A stretch of DNA of 64,000 nucleotides, taken from Rhodospirillales bacterium. Lineage in GTDB: Bacteria > Pseudomonadota > Alphaproteobacteria > UBA8366 > JADFVY01. The notes beneath the pieces are model-generated. The model saw only the letters and a program-made list of their open reading frames with translations, did no database searches and had not been told where the DNA came from. The stretch lies in the NCBI GenBank assembly GCA_020356105.1, contig CP070634.1, positions 540,697 through 604,696 of the forward strand, given 5' to 3'. Positions 1 through 8,927 of this stretch are shown here, piece after piece (the first letter of the stretch is position 1; every line of letters starts with the position of its first letter). The position numbers and the translations under genes are program-made.

Positions 1-643
1 CCGCAAACAGGCCAAGCGCGAGCGGCACCAGCGACAGGCCGTCCCACAGATACAGAAGATCGAACGTCCAGCGCAGTTCACCCGTCTGCGGCTCGTCGCC
101 GATGGTCGAGAGGAGCAGCCCCACCGCGGCGGCAATCAGCCCCTTCGTCAGCGCGCCGTAACTCAGAGACGCGACAAGCGTGAGCCCAAGCAGACAGATC
201 GCCAACAGTTCCGGGGTCCCGACGGACAGGATGAAGGGCCGCAGGATCGGGATCGACATGGCAAGAACGACGGCGCCGAACAGTCCGCCGCACACCGAGG
301 AGGTGAACGCGGCACCGAACGCGCGCCCGGCGTCCCCCTTTTTGGCCATCGGGTGGCCGTCGAGCACCGTTGCCGCCGATCCGGTGGTTCCCGGAACACC
401 GAACAGGACCGCCGGGATGGTATCCGAGGTCGTGGTCACGGACTGCACGCCGACCAGGAACGCCAGAGCGGTGTAGGGGTCCATCGCGAAGGTGAACGGC
501 AGAAGCAGAGCCAGCCCGACCAACCCGCCAATTCCGGGAATGACGCCGATCATCAGGCCGAGCAGGGTGCCGAGACCGACGAACAGGAGGCGTCCGGGAT
601 CGGCGATGATGGCGAGCGCGTCGGCCGCCGCCTCAATGATCAT
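1..643 (-). CDS. TTT transporter large permease, TctA family (partial, 3' end beyond window)
   Basis: Large membrane subunit of a tripartite tricarboxylate transporter, which imports a carboxylate together with a periplasmic binding protein. The first 214 codons are visible; the gene runs off the left edge. The N-terminus has the family glycine-rich signature GVIPGIGGLVGLALLLPF near residue 36, followed by hydrophobic segments and a second conserved stretch around VLFGVPGTTGSAATVLDG. It starts at ATG 643 with GAGGA about 13 bases upstream. It diverges from the TctC-type gene at 876, so permease and binding protein would be transcribed from opposite sides of one control region; no TctB is visible. 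The family call is firm; the substrate is unknown but is probably a carboxylate handled by the UbiD enzyme next door. Confidence 0.9.
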   Translation of the reverse strand, partial: MIIEAAADALAIIADPGRLLFVGLGTLLGLMIGVIPGIGGLVGLALLLPFTFAMDPYTALAFLVGVQSVTTTSDTIPAVLFGVPGTTGSAATVLDGHPMAKKGDAGRAFGAAFTSSVCGGLFGAVVLAMSIPILRPFILSVGTPELLAICLLGLTLVASLSYGALTKGLIAAAVGLLLSTIGDEPQTGELRWTFDLLYLWDGLSLVPLALGLFA

Positions 644-734
644 CCCTGTTACCCGTCCTCCCGCATCCGCTCGCCGTTGTGCCCGCGAGGCGCACGTCCC
701 TGGGCCCGCCACCCTTGCGGGATCGTCGTTGAAG

Positions 735-755
735 ATTGTCATAGTGTATGACAAT
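735..755. promoter_or_regulatory. Perfect inverted repeat, probable GntR/FCD operator
   Basis: The arms ATTGTCAT (735-742) and ATGACAAT (748-755) are perfect reverse complements around a 5-base spacer. The site lies in the 232-base gap between the divergent tctA-like and tctC-like genes, where one regulator could control both. FCD-type GntR proteins bind short AT-rich palindromes of this style, and one is encoded at 3660-4343 at the end of the same gene group. The palindrome is seen directly; the pairing with that regulator is inferred. Confidence 0.6.
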
Positions 756-875
756 ATTTCGCGCAGTCGCAAGAATGGGGGCGGCGCGTGTGGCTGTATT
801 CTGCCGTGTGACCGCGGTTGCCGGAACCGACAGCCGCCGCCACCGACCGAACAACCGAAAACGGGAGGCAAAATC

Positions 876-1943
876 ATGAAACCACGGCAAACCGTTGCCA
901 GGAGATGGGTGACCCTCGGCGGGCTTGCCGCGCTGGCTCTTGGCGCCTTCGGCGCCGGCGAGGCGCAGGCGGCCAGCGTTGAAGACCTTTACAGGGGGAA
1001 GACGCTGACCATTCTGCTCGGGCATCCGCCGGGTGGCTCCTACGACCTGTATGGGCAGCTCGCGGCGGCGCATATGGGCAGGTTCATCCCCGGCAATCCG
1101 AATATCATCGTGCAGCACATGCCCGGCGGTGGCGGATCGAAAGGCGCCGCCCATTACATGGCGAATGTGGAGGCCGATGGCATGACCATTGCGCTGCTTC
1201 CCGACACGATGGCGCATGTCCAGCTGCTGCGCCCCAAACGCGGCAAATGGGATTCGTCCAAGATCCGGTATATTGGTCGCTTCGCGCCGACCAACTCCGC
1301 CTTCGCGATTCACAGGGATGCCGCCGCGAAGACAATCGAGGATTTGAAGACCGTCCAGACCACCGCAGGCTGCACCGGGAAATCTTCGCGCAGTGCGCAG
1401 ATGCCCGCGCTGCTCAAGAACCTTGCGGGCATGAACCTCAAGCTGATCTGCGGCTACAAGGGATCGTCGGCCGCCACGCTCGCCGTTCTGAAGCGCGAAG
1501 TCGACATGGTCAACAAGGCCTGGCCGGCATTCAAGTCGGGGAACGCGGCCGAGCTCCAGTCCGGCGAGTTGGTCATTATTCTGCAGTCGGGTCTGGAGCG
1601 GGATCCCGACCTGCCGAATGTACCGCTGCTGCAGGAGATCGTGGACGATCCGAAGGCGAAGGAGATCATGGAGTTCTCGTCGGCCGCGGCGCCGATCGGC
1701 CGGTCGCTGATGACCAAGGAAGGCGTCCCGGCAGATGTTCTCGCCGCGCTGCGCGCAGCGTTCCAGGAGATGGTCGTCGACGAGGAATTTCTTGCCGACG
1801 CCAAGCGGCGCAAGGCGGACATCATTCCGGCTTCGGGTGAGGACATGGAAAAGATTCTCGCAAAGATCCTCAGCGCATCGCCGGAGCTGGTCAAATCCGC
1901 CAAGGCCGCGATGGATACGTCCAGCGCCGCCAGCACGAATTGA
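876..1943 (+). CDS. TTT transporter periplasmic substrate-binding protein, TctC family
   Basis: A 355-residue extracytoplasmic solute receptor for a tripartite tricarboxylate transporter. The first ~33 residues form a signal peptide: basic start, hydrophobic core LGGLAALALGAFGAG, then an AQA-type cleavage site. The mature part begins with the family pattern of an ASVEDLYRGKTLTILLG strand and a glycine-rich loop near HMPGGGGSKGA. ATG 876 follows GGGAGG; the reading frame extends further upstream, but that part has no signal peptide or ribosome site. The gene leads a rightward group with a UbiD decarboxylase and a GntR regulator. A hairpin just after its stop may favour higher expression of the receptor than of the genes behind it. 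The ligand cannot be read from sequence. Confidence 0.9.
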   Translation: MKPRQTVARRWVTLGGLAALALGAFGAGEAQAASVEDLYRGKTLTILLGHPPGGSYDLYGQLAAAHMGRFIPGNPNIIVQHMPGGGGSKGAAHYMANVEADGMTIALLPDTMAHVQLLRPKRGKWDSSKIRYIGRFAPTNSAFAIHRDAAAKTIEDLKTVQTTAGCTGKSSRSAQMPALLKNLAGMNLKLICGYKGSSAATLAVLKREVDMVNKAWPAFKSGNAAELQSGELVIILQSGLERDPDLPNVPLLQEIVDDPKAKEIMEFSSAAAPIGRSLMTKEGVPADVLAALRAAFQEMVVDEEFLADAKRRKADIIPASGEDMEKILAKILSASPELVKSAKAAMDTSSAASTN

Positions 1944-1962
1944 CCTCTGGTAATCGACACCG

Positions 1963-1991
1963 CGGGGCGGTGGTGGGCGGCCACCGCCCCG
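1963..1991 (+). terminator. GC-rich hairpin between binding protein and UbiD gene
   Basis: An 11-base perfect stem (CGGGGCGGTGG paired with its complement at 1981-1991) closes a 7-base loop 20 bases after the TctC stop. No T-run follows, so it is more likely an attenuating or mRNA-protecting hairpin than a full terminator. This would raise receptor mRNA relative to the downstream UbiD gene. Confidence 0.45.
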
Positions 1992-2033
1992 ACCATTTCG
2001 GTGTTCAACAAGGCAACCGACTGACTACATCCG

Positions 2034-3647
2034 ATGACGGCGCCGATTGATTTCCAGGAACACCTTGCCAACCTCGAGGCGCGGGGCCTGTTGACGCGCA
2101 TCGACCGGGCGATCGACAAGGACAGCGAACTCCACCCGCTGGCTCGCTGGCAATTCCAGGGCGGCCTGCCTGAAAAGGAGCGCCGCGCCTTTCTGTTCAC
2201 CGATGTGCGCGGCGCCAAGGGCGAGTCCTACGACATTCCGGTTGCGGTCGGGGCGCTCGCGGCCTCGCCGGAAATCTATGCGGCCGGTCTCGGGGTCGGC
2301 ATCGAGGAGATCGGCGATCTGTGGGTGCGGGCGATGGCGAATCCCCTGAAGCCGGAGCGCATCGATACAGCGCCCTGCCAGGAGATCGTTCTGTCCGGCG
2401 ACGAGTTGACGGTCAAAGGGGGCGGCCTCGCCGGTTTGCCGGTTCCGATTTCAACGCCGGGATTCGATGCAGCACCGTATTTTACCGCGACCCTCTGCGT
2501 TACCCGGGACCCCGAAACAGGCATCCAGAACATGGGCACCTATCGGGCGGCGCTGAAGGCGAAGGATCGCCTGGGTGTCCGCATGGCGTCCCGCCTCGGG
2601 GGAGCCGGCGGTTATCTGCACTGGCAGAAGTATCAGGCGCGGGGCGAGAGCATGCCCTGCGCCATCGTCATCGGTTGCGCGCCCGCGGTCCTCTTCACCG
2701 GCCCGCAGAAACTCCCCGTGGATGAAGACGAGATCGGCGTCGCCGGCGCGCTGATCGGGGCCCCGGTCCGAGTTGTCCGTTGCAAGACGATCGATCTCGA
2801 CGTGCCGGCGGATGCGGAGATCGTCATAGAGGGGCTGATCGATACCGAGTTGCTCGAGCCCGAGGGGCCGTTCGGCGAGAGCCATGGCCACGTCGCGCTC
2901 GAAGATTTTAACATGTCGATGACCGTCACCGCGATCACACATAAGCAGCGGCCCGTCCTGGTATCGATCGTCAGCCAGGTGACGCCGAGCGAGTCGAGCG
3001 TCATGAAGAAAGTCGCCTACGAACCGTTGTTCCTGACGCATCTGAAATCGCGCCTGAACATTACGGGGGTCAAGCGCGTTGCGATGCACGAGCCGCTGAC
3101 CAACCTGCGCAAGGTCATCTTTCTGCAGTTCGAGCGCGGCGCGCCGCAGACCGAGATCTGGCGCGGTCTTCATGGGGCCGCGACGCTGCAGGCCCAGTGC
3201 GGCAAGATCGTCATTGCCATCTCCGACGATGTGGATCCGGAGAACGCCGACGGCATCTTCTGGTCGCTGGCCTATCGTTCGAACCCGACGACCGACGTGC
3301 TGATCACACCGTATCGCTCGCCCGGGCACGGACCCAAATCGGGCCGTGGCGACATGGACGGCACGATTCTGATCGATGCGACGCTCAAGCAGGATTTGCC
3401 GCCGCTTGCGCTGCCTACGGAACCTTTCATGACCCGGGCCAAGCAGCTATGGGAGGAACTCGATCTGCCGCGGCTCTCGCCGCAACCGCCCTGGCACGGT
3501 TATTCGCTGGGCGACTGGAGCGAGCTGTGGGACCGGTTCGCTGCGGCTGCGGTCGCCGGCGATTGGGAGGAGAGCGGTGCCAATACCTGGGCGCGTCGGC
3601 GCGGCGGGATGAAGCCGGAGACGCCCGTGCGGGACATCGAGGACTAG
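2034..3647 (+). CDS. UbiD-family decarboxylase
   Basis: A 537-residue member of the prenylated-FMN-dependent UbiD family, which reversibly decarboxylates unsaturated or aromatic acids. The diagnostic pieces are present: NMGTYR at residues 166-171 and EPEGPFGE ending at 282. This supplies the catalytic arginine R171 and the glutamates E277 and E282, with spacing very like that of the fungal enzyme Fdc1. Length is normal for the family. No UbiX-type flavin prenyltransferase lies in the window, so the cofactor must come from elsewhere. Lying between a TTT receptor and its likely regulator, it probably acts on the imported acid. The start ATG 2034 has only a weak ribosome site. Confidence 0.9.
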   Translation: MTAPIDFQEHLANLEARGLLTRIDRAIDKDSELHPLARWQFQGGLPEKERRAFLFTDVRGAKGESYDIPVAVGALAASPEIYAAGLGVGIEEIGDLWVRAMANPLKPERIDTAPCQEIVLSGDELTVKGGGLAGLPVPISTPGFDAAPYFTATLCVTRDPETGIQNMGTYRAALKAKDRLGVRMASRLGGAGGYLHWQKYQARGESMPCAIVIGCAPAVLFTGPQKLPVDEDEIGVAGALIGAPVRVVRCKTIDLDVPADAEIVIEGLIDTELLEPEGPFGESHGHVALEDFNMSMTVTAITHKQRPVLVSIVSQVTPSESSVMKKVAYEPLFLTHLKSRLNITGVKRVAMHEPLTNLRKVIFLQFERGAPQTEIWRGLHGAATLQAQCGKIVIAISDDVDPENADGIFWSLAYRSNPTTDVLITPYRSPGHGPKSGRGDMDGTILIDATLKQDLPPLALPTEPFMTRAKQLWEELDLPRLSPQPPWHGYSLGDWSELWDRFAAAAVAGDWEESGANTWARRRGGMKPETPVRDIED

Positions 3648-3659
3648 GGGGACGGCACG

Positions 3660-4343
3660 GTGTCCGGCATGTCCGGCGTCAGGCTGTTGCCGGTTCGGCA
3701 AGAAGTGGAGACGCTCCGCACCAAGATCATCGCGCATCTGCGGCGAGCAATCGAGGAGGGGATCCTGGAGCCCGGAATGCGGCTGGTCGAAAAGGATCTC
3801 TGCGAGCAGCTGGAGGTCAGCCGGACGTCATTGCGCGAAGCGCTGCGCGAGCTTCAGGCGGAAGGCGTCCTGGCCCATGTGTCGAACCGTGGACTGACCG
3901 TCGCGACGGTGACCCGGCGCGAGGCCGAGAACATCTACCGCATCCGCCAGGTGCTGGAGCCGCTTCTGGTCGAACAATTCATCGAGAACGCAAGCGCCCC
4001 GGACATCGATATGTTGAAGGCCAGCAGCCGTGCACTGAGCGCGGCCTACAAATCCGGCGATTTTGCCGCCATCACCGCAGCGAAGCGTGATTTCTACGAC
4101 CGGATCTGCATCGGTGCCGACAACGCCATCGCCTTCGACATCCTCAATCGCCTGACCCTGCGGACATCCCAGCTGCGCCGTCGCTCGGTCGTGCGGGCTG
4201 AACGGCAAGACCAAAGCGTGTCGGAGATCGAGGCGCTGGTGCGGGCGATCGCAGCCGGCGATGTCACGACGGCGCGGAAAGTCGCCGAGAGTCATGTCGC
4301 CAACGCGGCGCGCTCTGCCTTTCTAGCGTCGCCCGATCTGTAG
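3660..4343 (+). CDS. GntR-family transcriptional regulator, FCD type
   Basis: A 227-residue DNA-binding regulator. Residues ~20-85 form the GntR winged helix (IIAHLRRAIEEGILEPGMRL, then the recognition region LEVSRTSLREALRELQAEG). The rest is an all-helical FCD ligand-binding domain with histidine near the C-terminus (ESHVANAAR). It starts at GTG 3660, 12 bases after the UbiD stop, or at ATG 3669. Such proteins usually repress a neighbouring catabolic operon until its acid substrate or intermediate binds. The likely target is the inverted repeat at 735-755. The effector is unknown. Confidence 0.88.
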   Translation: MSGMSGVRLLPVRQEVETLRTKIIAHLRRAIEEGILEPGMRLVEKDLCEQLEVSRTSLREALRELQAEGVLAHVSNRGLTVATVTRREAENIYRIRQVLEPLLVEQFIENASAPDIDMLKASSRALSAAYKSGDFAAITAAKRDFYDRICIGADNAIAFDILNRLTLRTSQLRRRSVVRAERQDQSVSEIEALVRAIAAGDVTTARKVAESHVANAARSAFLASPDL

Positions 4344-4455
4344 CGCAGCACGGACCGCGCGGCCGAGGGGCGTCAATCAGCGCACGGCTTCGTCAGGGAG
4401 GGTGCGCCGGGCTTTCCGCGCAACGCCAATCGGAACGGCTGCGAGATGCGCGGAC

Positions 4456-6675
4456 TTATCCGCCCGCCCGTCCTCGCTTCTCGTCGTCCGCGGCCGCGGC
4501 CGCACCCGCCAGCTCGGCGATCTCCTTCTTCTTTTCCGCCGACAACTCGAGATCCTGCGGCAAGTCGACTTTGACCCTGCGATGGGCAAATTCGATTCCG
4601 GCTTCCTGGAAGGCCTTCTGGACGCGGAGATACAACTCCTTGCGGATCTGGAACTGCGTTCCCGGCCTGGCCATGAACTTGCCACGGACGATGATCGCCG
4701 ACTCCTCCATGGATTTGACACCCTGGCTCTTGAAGGGTTCGATGAAATTCTTGCCCAGTTCCGGATGCTCCAGCATCTCCCGGCCGATCTGCTTGAAGAT
4801 TTTCTTTACCTGATCGATGTCGGTGTCATAACCGACCCGGAACTCGAGCTTCATGATCACCCAGTCGCGGCTGTAGTTGGTCAAATGCTGAATCTCGCCG
4901 TAGGGCACGGTGTGCAGCATGCCGAGATGGTGGCGCAAGGCCAGCGAGCGCACATTGATCCGCTCGACCGTGCCCCTGACGCTGCCGATATCGATGTACT
5001 CGCCGCGCCGAAAGGCATCGTCGATCAGAAAGAACAATCCCGAGACGAGATCGCGCACCAGCGTCTGCGCCCCGAAACCGACGGCGATGCCGATGACGCC
5101 GGCGCCGGCCAGCAGCGGGCCGATATTCACGCCGAGCGCCGAGAGGATCACCATCACCACCATCACGATGATCGAGATCTGCGCCATGCGCATGAACAGC
5201 GGCAGTATTGTGCCGAGGCGAGAGGTGCCCGTACCGCCGCCTTCGGCACCGGTGGCTTGCGTTTCAGCCTCCACCGGCATATGGCGGGTCAGCATGGCCT
5301 TGAGCAGGCCCCAGGCGAGATAGCCGACGAAGATCGTCAATGCGATGTCGAGAGCGGCACGCGCAACCCGTCCGCCGATGCTGGTCGCCTCGAAGCCGAA
5401 CGGATTCGCGCCCCAGATCGTCGCCAGCGCCACCACGGCAATCACGCCGACCAAAATATGCATGGCCCGACGAAAGACCTGCTGCGAGTCCTTGGCGGCT
5501 TCGTCGGCCGAGCCGAGAACGCGATCGATGAGGCCGCACAGGATTCGGTCGGCCAGGGGCAACATTGCAATCAAGACAAGGCTGGATACCCCGGGGGCGG
5601 TGCCCGCGGCCCTGCCTGAAAAGCCGTTGAAAACGGCGAGAACGTATATGACGGCAATGTAGAGTATCACCGGCACGTACCAGAGCGCGGCAAGCGCCAC
5701 GACGATCCCGGCCGGCGATTCTCCCGCGCTGGTTGTCATTAGGGCCACCCCGACCGGCTGCCGAAGGCGCCAGATTCCGGCAATAAGAACAGCAAAGAAA
5801 GCGGTTCCCACGCTGAGTAACAAGAACAAGTGCAAATTGGCTTCAAGGCCAAGCAACTGCAAGAGGTCGCAGCCCAGCAGTCCGAACGCGCCGACTGCAC
5901 CGAATCCCTGAACGTACCGGTGCGCGGTGCGGGCGTCCGGATCACCAAGCGGCACGACGCGCGGCACCCGCCTGCGCGGTGCAAAGAACATGCGCGATAA
6001 GGCGACGATCGCGCGATACAGGACGACGGCCGTGATCAAGGTGAGCACGAAGAGCTGAGTCGGCTCGTGGCCATCATAAAGAACGAAGAACAGCACCAAC
6101 GATATGGCGGTGAAGATGGCCAGACCGATCAGGTCGATCAGCAGTATGCCCGCCGCGCGGCCGAACCGCTCCAGGAAATCGCCGACCTGCTTTGCCTCCA
6201 GCGGCCTCTCGACCGGCGACAGCAGCCGCATCGACAGCCGCTCGCCCACATAGGCAACGGCGAATATGATCGCGAGGTAAAGCACGACCCGAAGCGGCCG
6301 CCAGACGTCGCGCTCCTCGCTCAGCCGCTGATAGAGGAATACCGGAACCTGCGGCAATCTTGGCGCGGTCTTCAGCGCCGCAATGAGGTTTTCCCGAAAC
6401 ACTTCGCTGCGCGCCTCGAGCTGTTCGATCGCCGAGTCGTCCTGATCGCCGTCTGGCTCCGCGCTGGCCTGCAAGTATTCGACCAGCAGCGCGCGGGCCT
6501 GCTCGTCGGACAGACGCGACAGGAGCTCGGCCCGTTCCTCGGCAGAAAGTGAAGAGAGTACCTCGGCCGTTACCGGCGCAGCTTGCGCCTCCTCGGCGAT
6601 CAACTGCTGCGCCAGAAGGCCGGACGGAGCCGACGCAATGAGCAGTATGAGGAACGCGCCTATCAAATTTCGCAT
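4456..6675 (-). CDS. Large MscS-type mechanosensitive ion channel
   Basis: A 739-residue inner-membrane channel of the MscS superfamily, of the long type with a periplasmic N-terminal domain and extra membrane helices. A signal peptide (LIGAFLILLIASAPSGLLAQ) is followed by an acidic helical region and many hydrophobic segments. The conserved pore and beta domain lies at roughly residues 490-700. It contains the glycine/alanine-rich pore helix GAGVIGIAVGFGAQTLVRD and the pattern FFLIDDAFRRGEYIDIG. The C-terminus is alanine- and charge-rich. I chose ATG 6675 because it gives a clean signal peptide and has AAGGG upstream; an in-frame start at 6714 is less likely. The gene is convergent with the GntR gene and appears monocistronic. 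Its probable role is osmotic protection. Confidence 0.92.
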   Translation of the reverse strand: MRNLIGAFLILLIASAPSGLLAQQLIAEEAQAAPVTAEVLSSLSAEERAELLSRLSDEQARALLVEYLQASAEPDGDQDDSAIEQLEARSEVFRENLIAALKTAPRLPQVPVFLYQRLSEERDVWRPLRVVLYLAIIFAVAYVGERLSMRLLSPVERPLEAKQVGDFLERFGRAAGILLIDLIGLAIFTAISLVLFFVLYDGHEPTQLFVLTLITAVVLYRAIVALSRMFFAPRRRVPRVVPLGDPDARTAHRYVQGFGAVGAFGLLGCDLLQLLGLEANLHLFLLLSVGTAFFAVLIAGIWRLRQPVGVALMTTSAGESPAGIVVALAALWYVPVILYIAVIYVLAVFNGFSGRAAGTAPGVSSLVLIAMLPLADRILCGLIDRVLGSADEAAKDSQQVFRRAMHILVGVIAVVALATIWGANPFGFEATSIGGRVARAALDIALTIFVGYLAWGLLKAMLTRHMPVEAETQATGAEGGGTGTSRLGTILPLFMRMAQISIIVMVVMVILSALGVNIGPLLAGAGVIGIAVGFGAQTLVRDLVSGLFFLIDDAFRRGEYIDIGSVRGTVERINVRSLALRHHLGMLHTVPYGEIQHLTNYSRDWVIMKLEFRVGYDTDIDQVKKIFKQIGREMLEHPELGKNFIEPFKSQGVKSMEESAIIVRGKFMARPGTQFQIRKELYLRVQKAFQEAGIEFAHRRVKVDLPQDLELSAEKKKEIAELAGAAAAADDEKRGRAGG

Positions 6676-7049
6676 TGTGGCGTTGCCCTTATTTTCACGT
6701 CCTGTGTACATCATCCTTCACTTGCCACTGGTGAGCCGCCTTGGCCACGGACCCAGGGGACTCGTCTAATAACTGGCCTCAAGCCTGCCACCGATCGCCT
6801 CGGCTGTCGCCGGATCGTCGACCGCGGCCAGGCTGACGACGCGAGCATACAGAGTTTCCGCGGACTCGGCACCACTTCCCGGAACTGCCCTGCAGGGGTC
6901 TCTTGGGCGCGACCGATCCCGGCCGATGGCCGCGAGCCCGCGCGGCATGCAGCCGGGCCGGGAAATTGGCCGGGCTGACGGTCTGGCCAGATTGATGATC
7001 ATGGTGCGTGCCGAAATCGTATGGGGCGCGATACGAACGCGGTCCCCTG
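6676..7049. other. Intergenic stretch without a convincing gene
   Basis: These 374 bases separate the channel gene start from the end of the HupE-like gene. A leftward open frame ending at 6766 gives a plausible-looking 30-residue tail but has no ribosome site and no recognisable domain, so it is not called. The promoter of the channel gene should lie in the first ~150 bases; no strong consensus was seen. Confidence 0.5.
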
Positions 7050-8066
7050 TCAGATCACGATCAGATTGGCGACCCGCTCGATCGTCCAGTGGGCGGCGAG
7101 CGAGCCGATGACGTAGACCGGGATCCGCCACGCCCATGCCGGCCACGGTGCGTCGAGGCGCCGCCAACCGGCAATGACGCCGAGCACCGCGGCGACGAAC
7201 AGTAGCTGCCCGATCTCCACCCCGATGTTGAAGAACAGCAGCGCCAGCGGGATCGCGTTCTCCGGCAGGCCGACCTCTGCTAGGGCGCCGGCGAAGCCGA
7301 ATCCGTGCAGCAAGCCGAAGGCGAAGGCAACGATCCAGGGGCGGCGTTCGGTAAGACCCGGTCGGCCCTGGCGCGTGTGCACGATCTCCATCGCCACGAA
7401 CAGGATGCTGAGCGCGATGATCGCCTCGACGGGCCCTTGTGATACCTGCACGAGGCCCAGTGTCGCGCCCGCCAGCGTGATACTGTGCGCGGCCGTGAAG
7501 GCGGTGATCGTCCAGACCAGACGCCGCCAGCCGGACACCAGGATCAGCAGCGCGAGAACGAACAGCAGATGGTCGACGCCGAGCAGGATATGCTCGATGC
7601 CGAGCACGAGGTAGGTGCTGGCGACGTCCAACGCTCTGGGTGTCGCCTCGATGACGAATTCGGTCGCGCTGGGGGTCAGCCGCGCGGTCTGCTCCGTGCC
7701 GTCGTCTCTCACGATGCGCACCAGGACGTCGGTTTGCGTCGCGGGCAAGCCCTCGATCGCGATTGTCCCGCCAACCAGGCCGCCGGGGCAGGTCGCGGTC
7801 CAGCGGGCAAGATACGCGGCGCCGTCCCACACGGGCTGCACCGGCAATCGCGGCTCGCAGCTGTCGGGCAACCGGGCGGCGATGGCCATGGGACGCCCGG
7901 CGACCGCCGGCGTCTTCCAGGTGACGGTATAGATGTCCGCGTCGATCGGGCGAATCTCGAGATATCCGGGCTGAAGCGCATGGCCGATTGACGACGGCGC
8001 GGATCCGATCACGCCGACCAGCATGGCCATAAGTGCGAGAACGAACCTGCTCGCGGAGCGCATCAT
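7050..8066 (-). CDS. HupE/UreJ-like membrane protein
   Basis: A 338-residue membrane protein. An N-terminal signal peptide (~29 residues) and a ~120-residue extracytoplasmic domain precede six or so membrane helices. The helices carry the histidine signature EHILLGVDHLLF (about residue 155), then HSITL and LLHGFGFAGAL. These match the HupE/UreJ_2 family, which is related to nickel permeases, though the transported ion of this subgroup is not established. The start codon ATG 8066 follows GGAGAG and overlaps the stop of the isomerase gene by 4 bases (ATGA), so the two are translationally coupled. It is the last gene of the DUF3604-DUF3604-isomerase-HupE group. Confidence 0.8.
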   Translation of the reverse strand: MMRSASRFVLALMAMLVGVIGSAPSSIGHALQPGYLEIRPIDADIYTVTWKTPAVAGRPMAIAARLPDSCEPRLPVQPVWDGAAYLARWTATCPGGLVGGTIAIEGLPATQTDVLVRIVRDDGTEQTARLTPSATEFVIEATPRALDVASTYLVLGIEHILLGVDHLLFVLALLILVSGWRRLVWTITAFTAAHSITLAGATLGLVQVSQGPVEAIIALSILFVAMEIVHTRQGRPGLTERRPWIVAFAFGLLHGFGFAGALAEVGLPENAIPLALLFFNIGVEIGQLLFVAAVLGVIAGWRRLDAPWPAWAWRIPVYVIGSLAAHWTIERVANLIVI

Positions 8067-8914
8067 CGGCTCTCCATCGTCCGGGCATCGGCGCCCTGTA
8101 TCTCGACGACATAGCGCTCGCGAAGCTGCGCGTAATACCGTTCCCTGATCTCCGCCGCCCTTGCCGCCTTCCAGTCCCTCAGCACGGCATCGCGGACGTC
8201 TTCCAGCGGCGGCGTTCTGGCGGGCAGGCTTGCGCCGATATGGACTAGGTGCAGGCCATAGGATGATGCGACGGGACCGGTCCAAATGCCGACGGGAAGG
8301 TCCGCGATCCGCTCGAAGAAGCCCTTGCCGAACACGTCGTCCACGGCCCTTGGCGGGGAAAGGCGAAGTCTGGCCGGCAGGAGGGTCCGTTCTCCCAGGT
8401 CGGAAGGATCGAGGGAAGGGTCCAATTGCAGCCTGCTCAACAGATCCGCGACGTGGTCGGAAGGCGGAGTCTCGCCGAGATAGACCTGCTCGAAGGTGAG
8501 CTGGGCGTCCCGCCGATAGGTTTGTTCATTGGCGGCGAAATAGGCCTCCAGCTCGCCCTCGGCCGGCTCCAGCAGATCGGCGCCGATGTCGGTCAAAAAC
8601 TCCATTTTCTGTCGCAGGCGCCGCCGGACTATGGTGTCGCCGCGGTCGAGGCCCAGGGCCAGCGCCTCGCGGTAATAGATCTCCTCGCGGACGAACTCGT
8701 TGATCGTGGCGCGCAGTTCGTCCTCGGTGGGTGGCCGTCGCCAGACTGCCTGGAAGCCGTTCGCCAGCTGTTCGATCTGCGCGGGCCCCACGACGATCGT
8801 GTCGGTCGGGCCCGGGCGCGGTTCGTTCAACGCCCCGAAGAGCAGAAAGATCAGGCCGCCGATGGCCAGAAAATGGAGAAGCGGCTCCCGAAGGAGCCGC
8901 GTAAGAATTCTCAC
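8063..8914 (-). CDS. Membrane-anchored parvulin-type peptidyl-prolyl isomerase
   Basis: A 283-residue protein with a short cytoplasmic start, one membrane helix (about residues 12-31, LLHFLAIGGLIFLLFGAL) and an extracytoplasmic PpiC/SurA-like region. The isomerase core at roughly 125-245 includes a strand like LTFEQVYLG and the ending GPVASSYGLHLVHIG, typical of parvulins. The start is GTG 8914, set by a perfect AAGGAGG 8 bases upstream; it lies 13 bases after the DUF3604 stop. It may help fold the secreted DUF3604 proteins encoded immediately upstream. That partnership is inferred from position only. Confidence 0.85.
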   Translation of the reverse strand: MRILTRLLREPLLHFLAIGGLIFLLFGALNEPRPGPTDTIVVGPAQIEQLANGFQAVWRRPPTEDELRATINEFVREEIYYREALALGLDRGDTIVRRRLRQKMEFLTDIGADLLEPAEGELEAYFAANEQTYRRDAQLTFEQVYLGETPPSDHVADLLSRLQLDPSLDPSDLGERTLLPARLRLSPPRAVDDVFGKGFFERIADLPVGIWTGPVASSYGLHLVHIGASLPARTPPLEDVRDAVLRDWKAARAAEIRERYYAQLRERYVVEIQGADARTMESR

Positions 8915-8927
8915 CGGGTGAACCTCC

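Noticed and set aside
633-1313. 226-codon leftward frame over the TctC start
   Set aside because: It overlaps the signal peptide of a clear TctC gene and has no domain.
6766-7015. Possible short leftward gene ending AIGGRLEASY
   Set aside because: The tail looks protein-like, but there is no ribosome site at the available ATG, the composition upstream is shadow-like and no family is recognised. It could be a decayed remnant.
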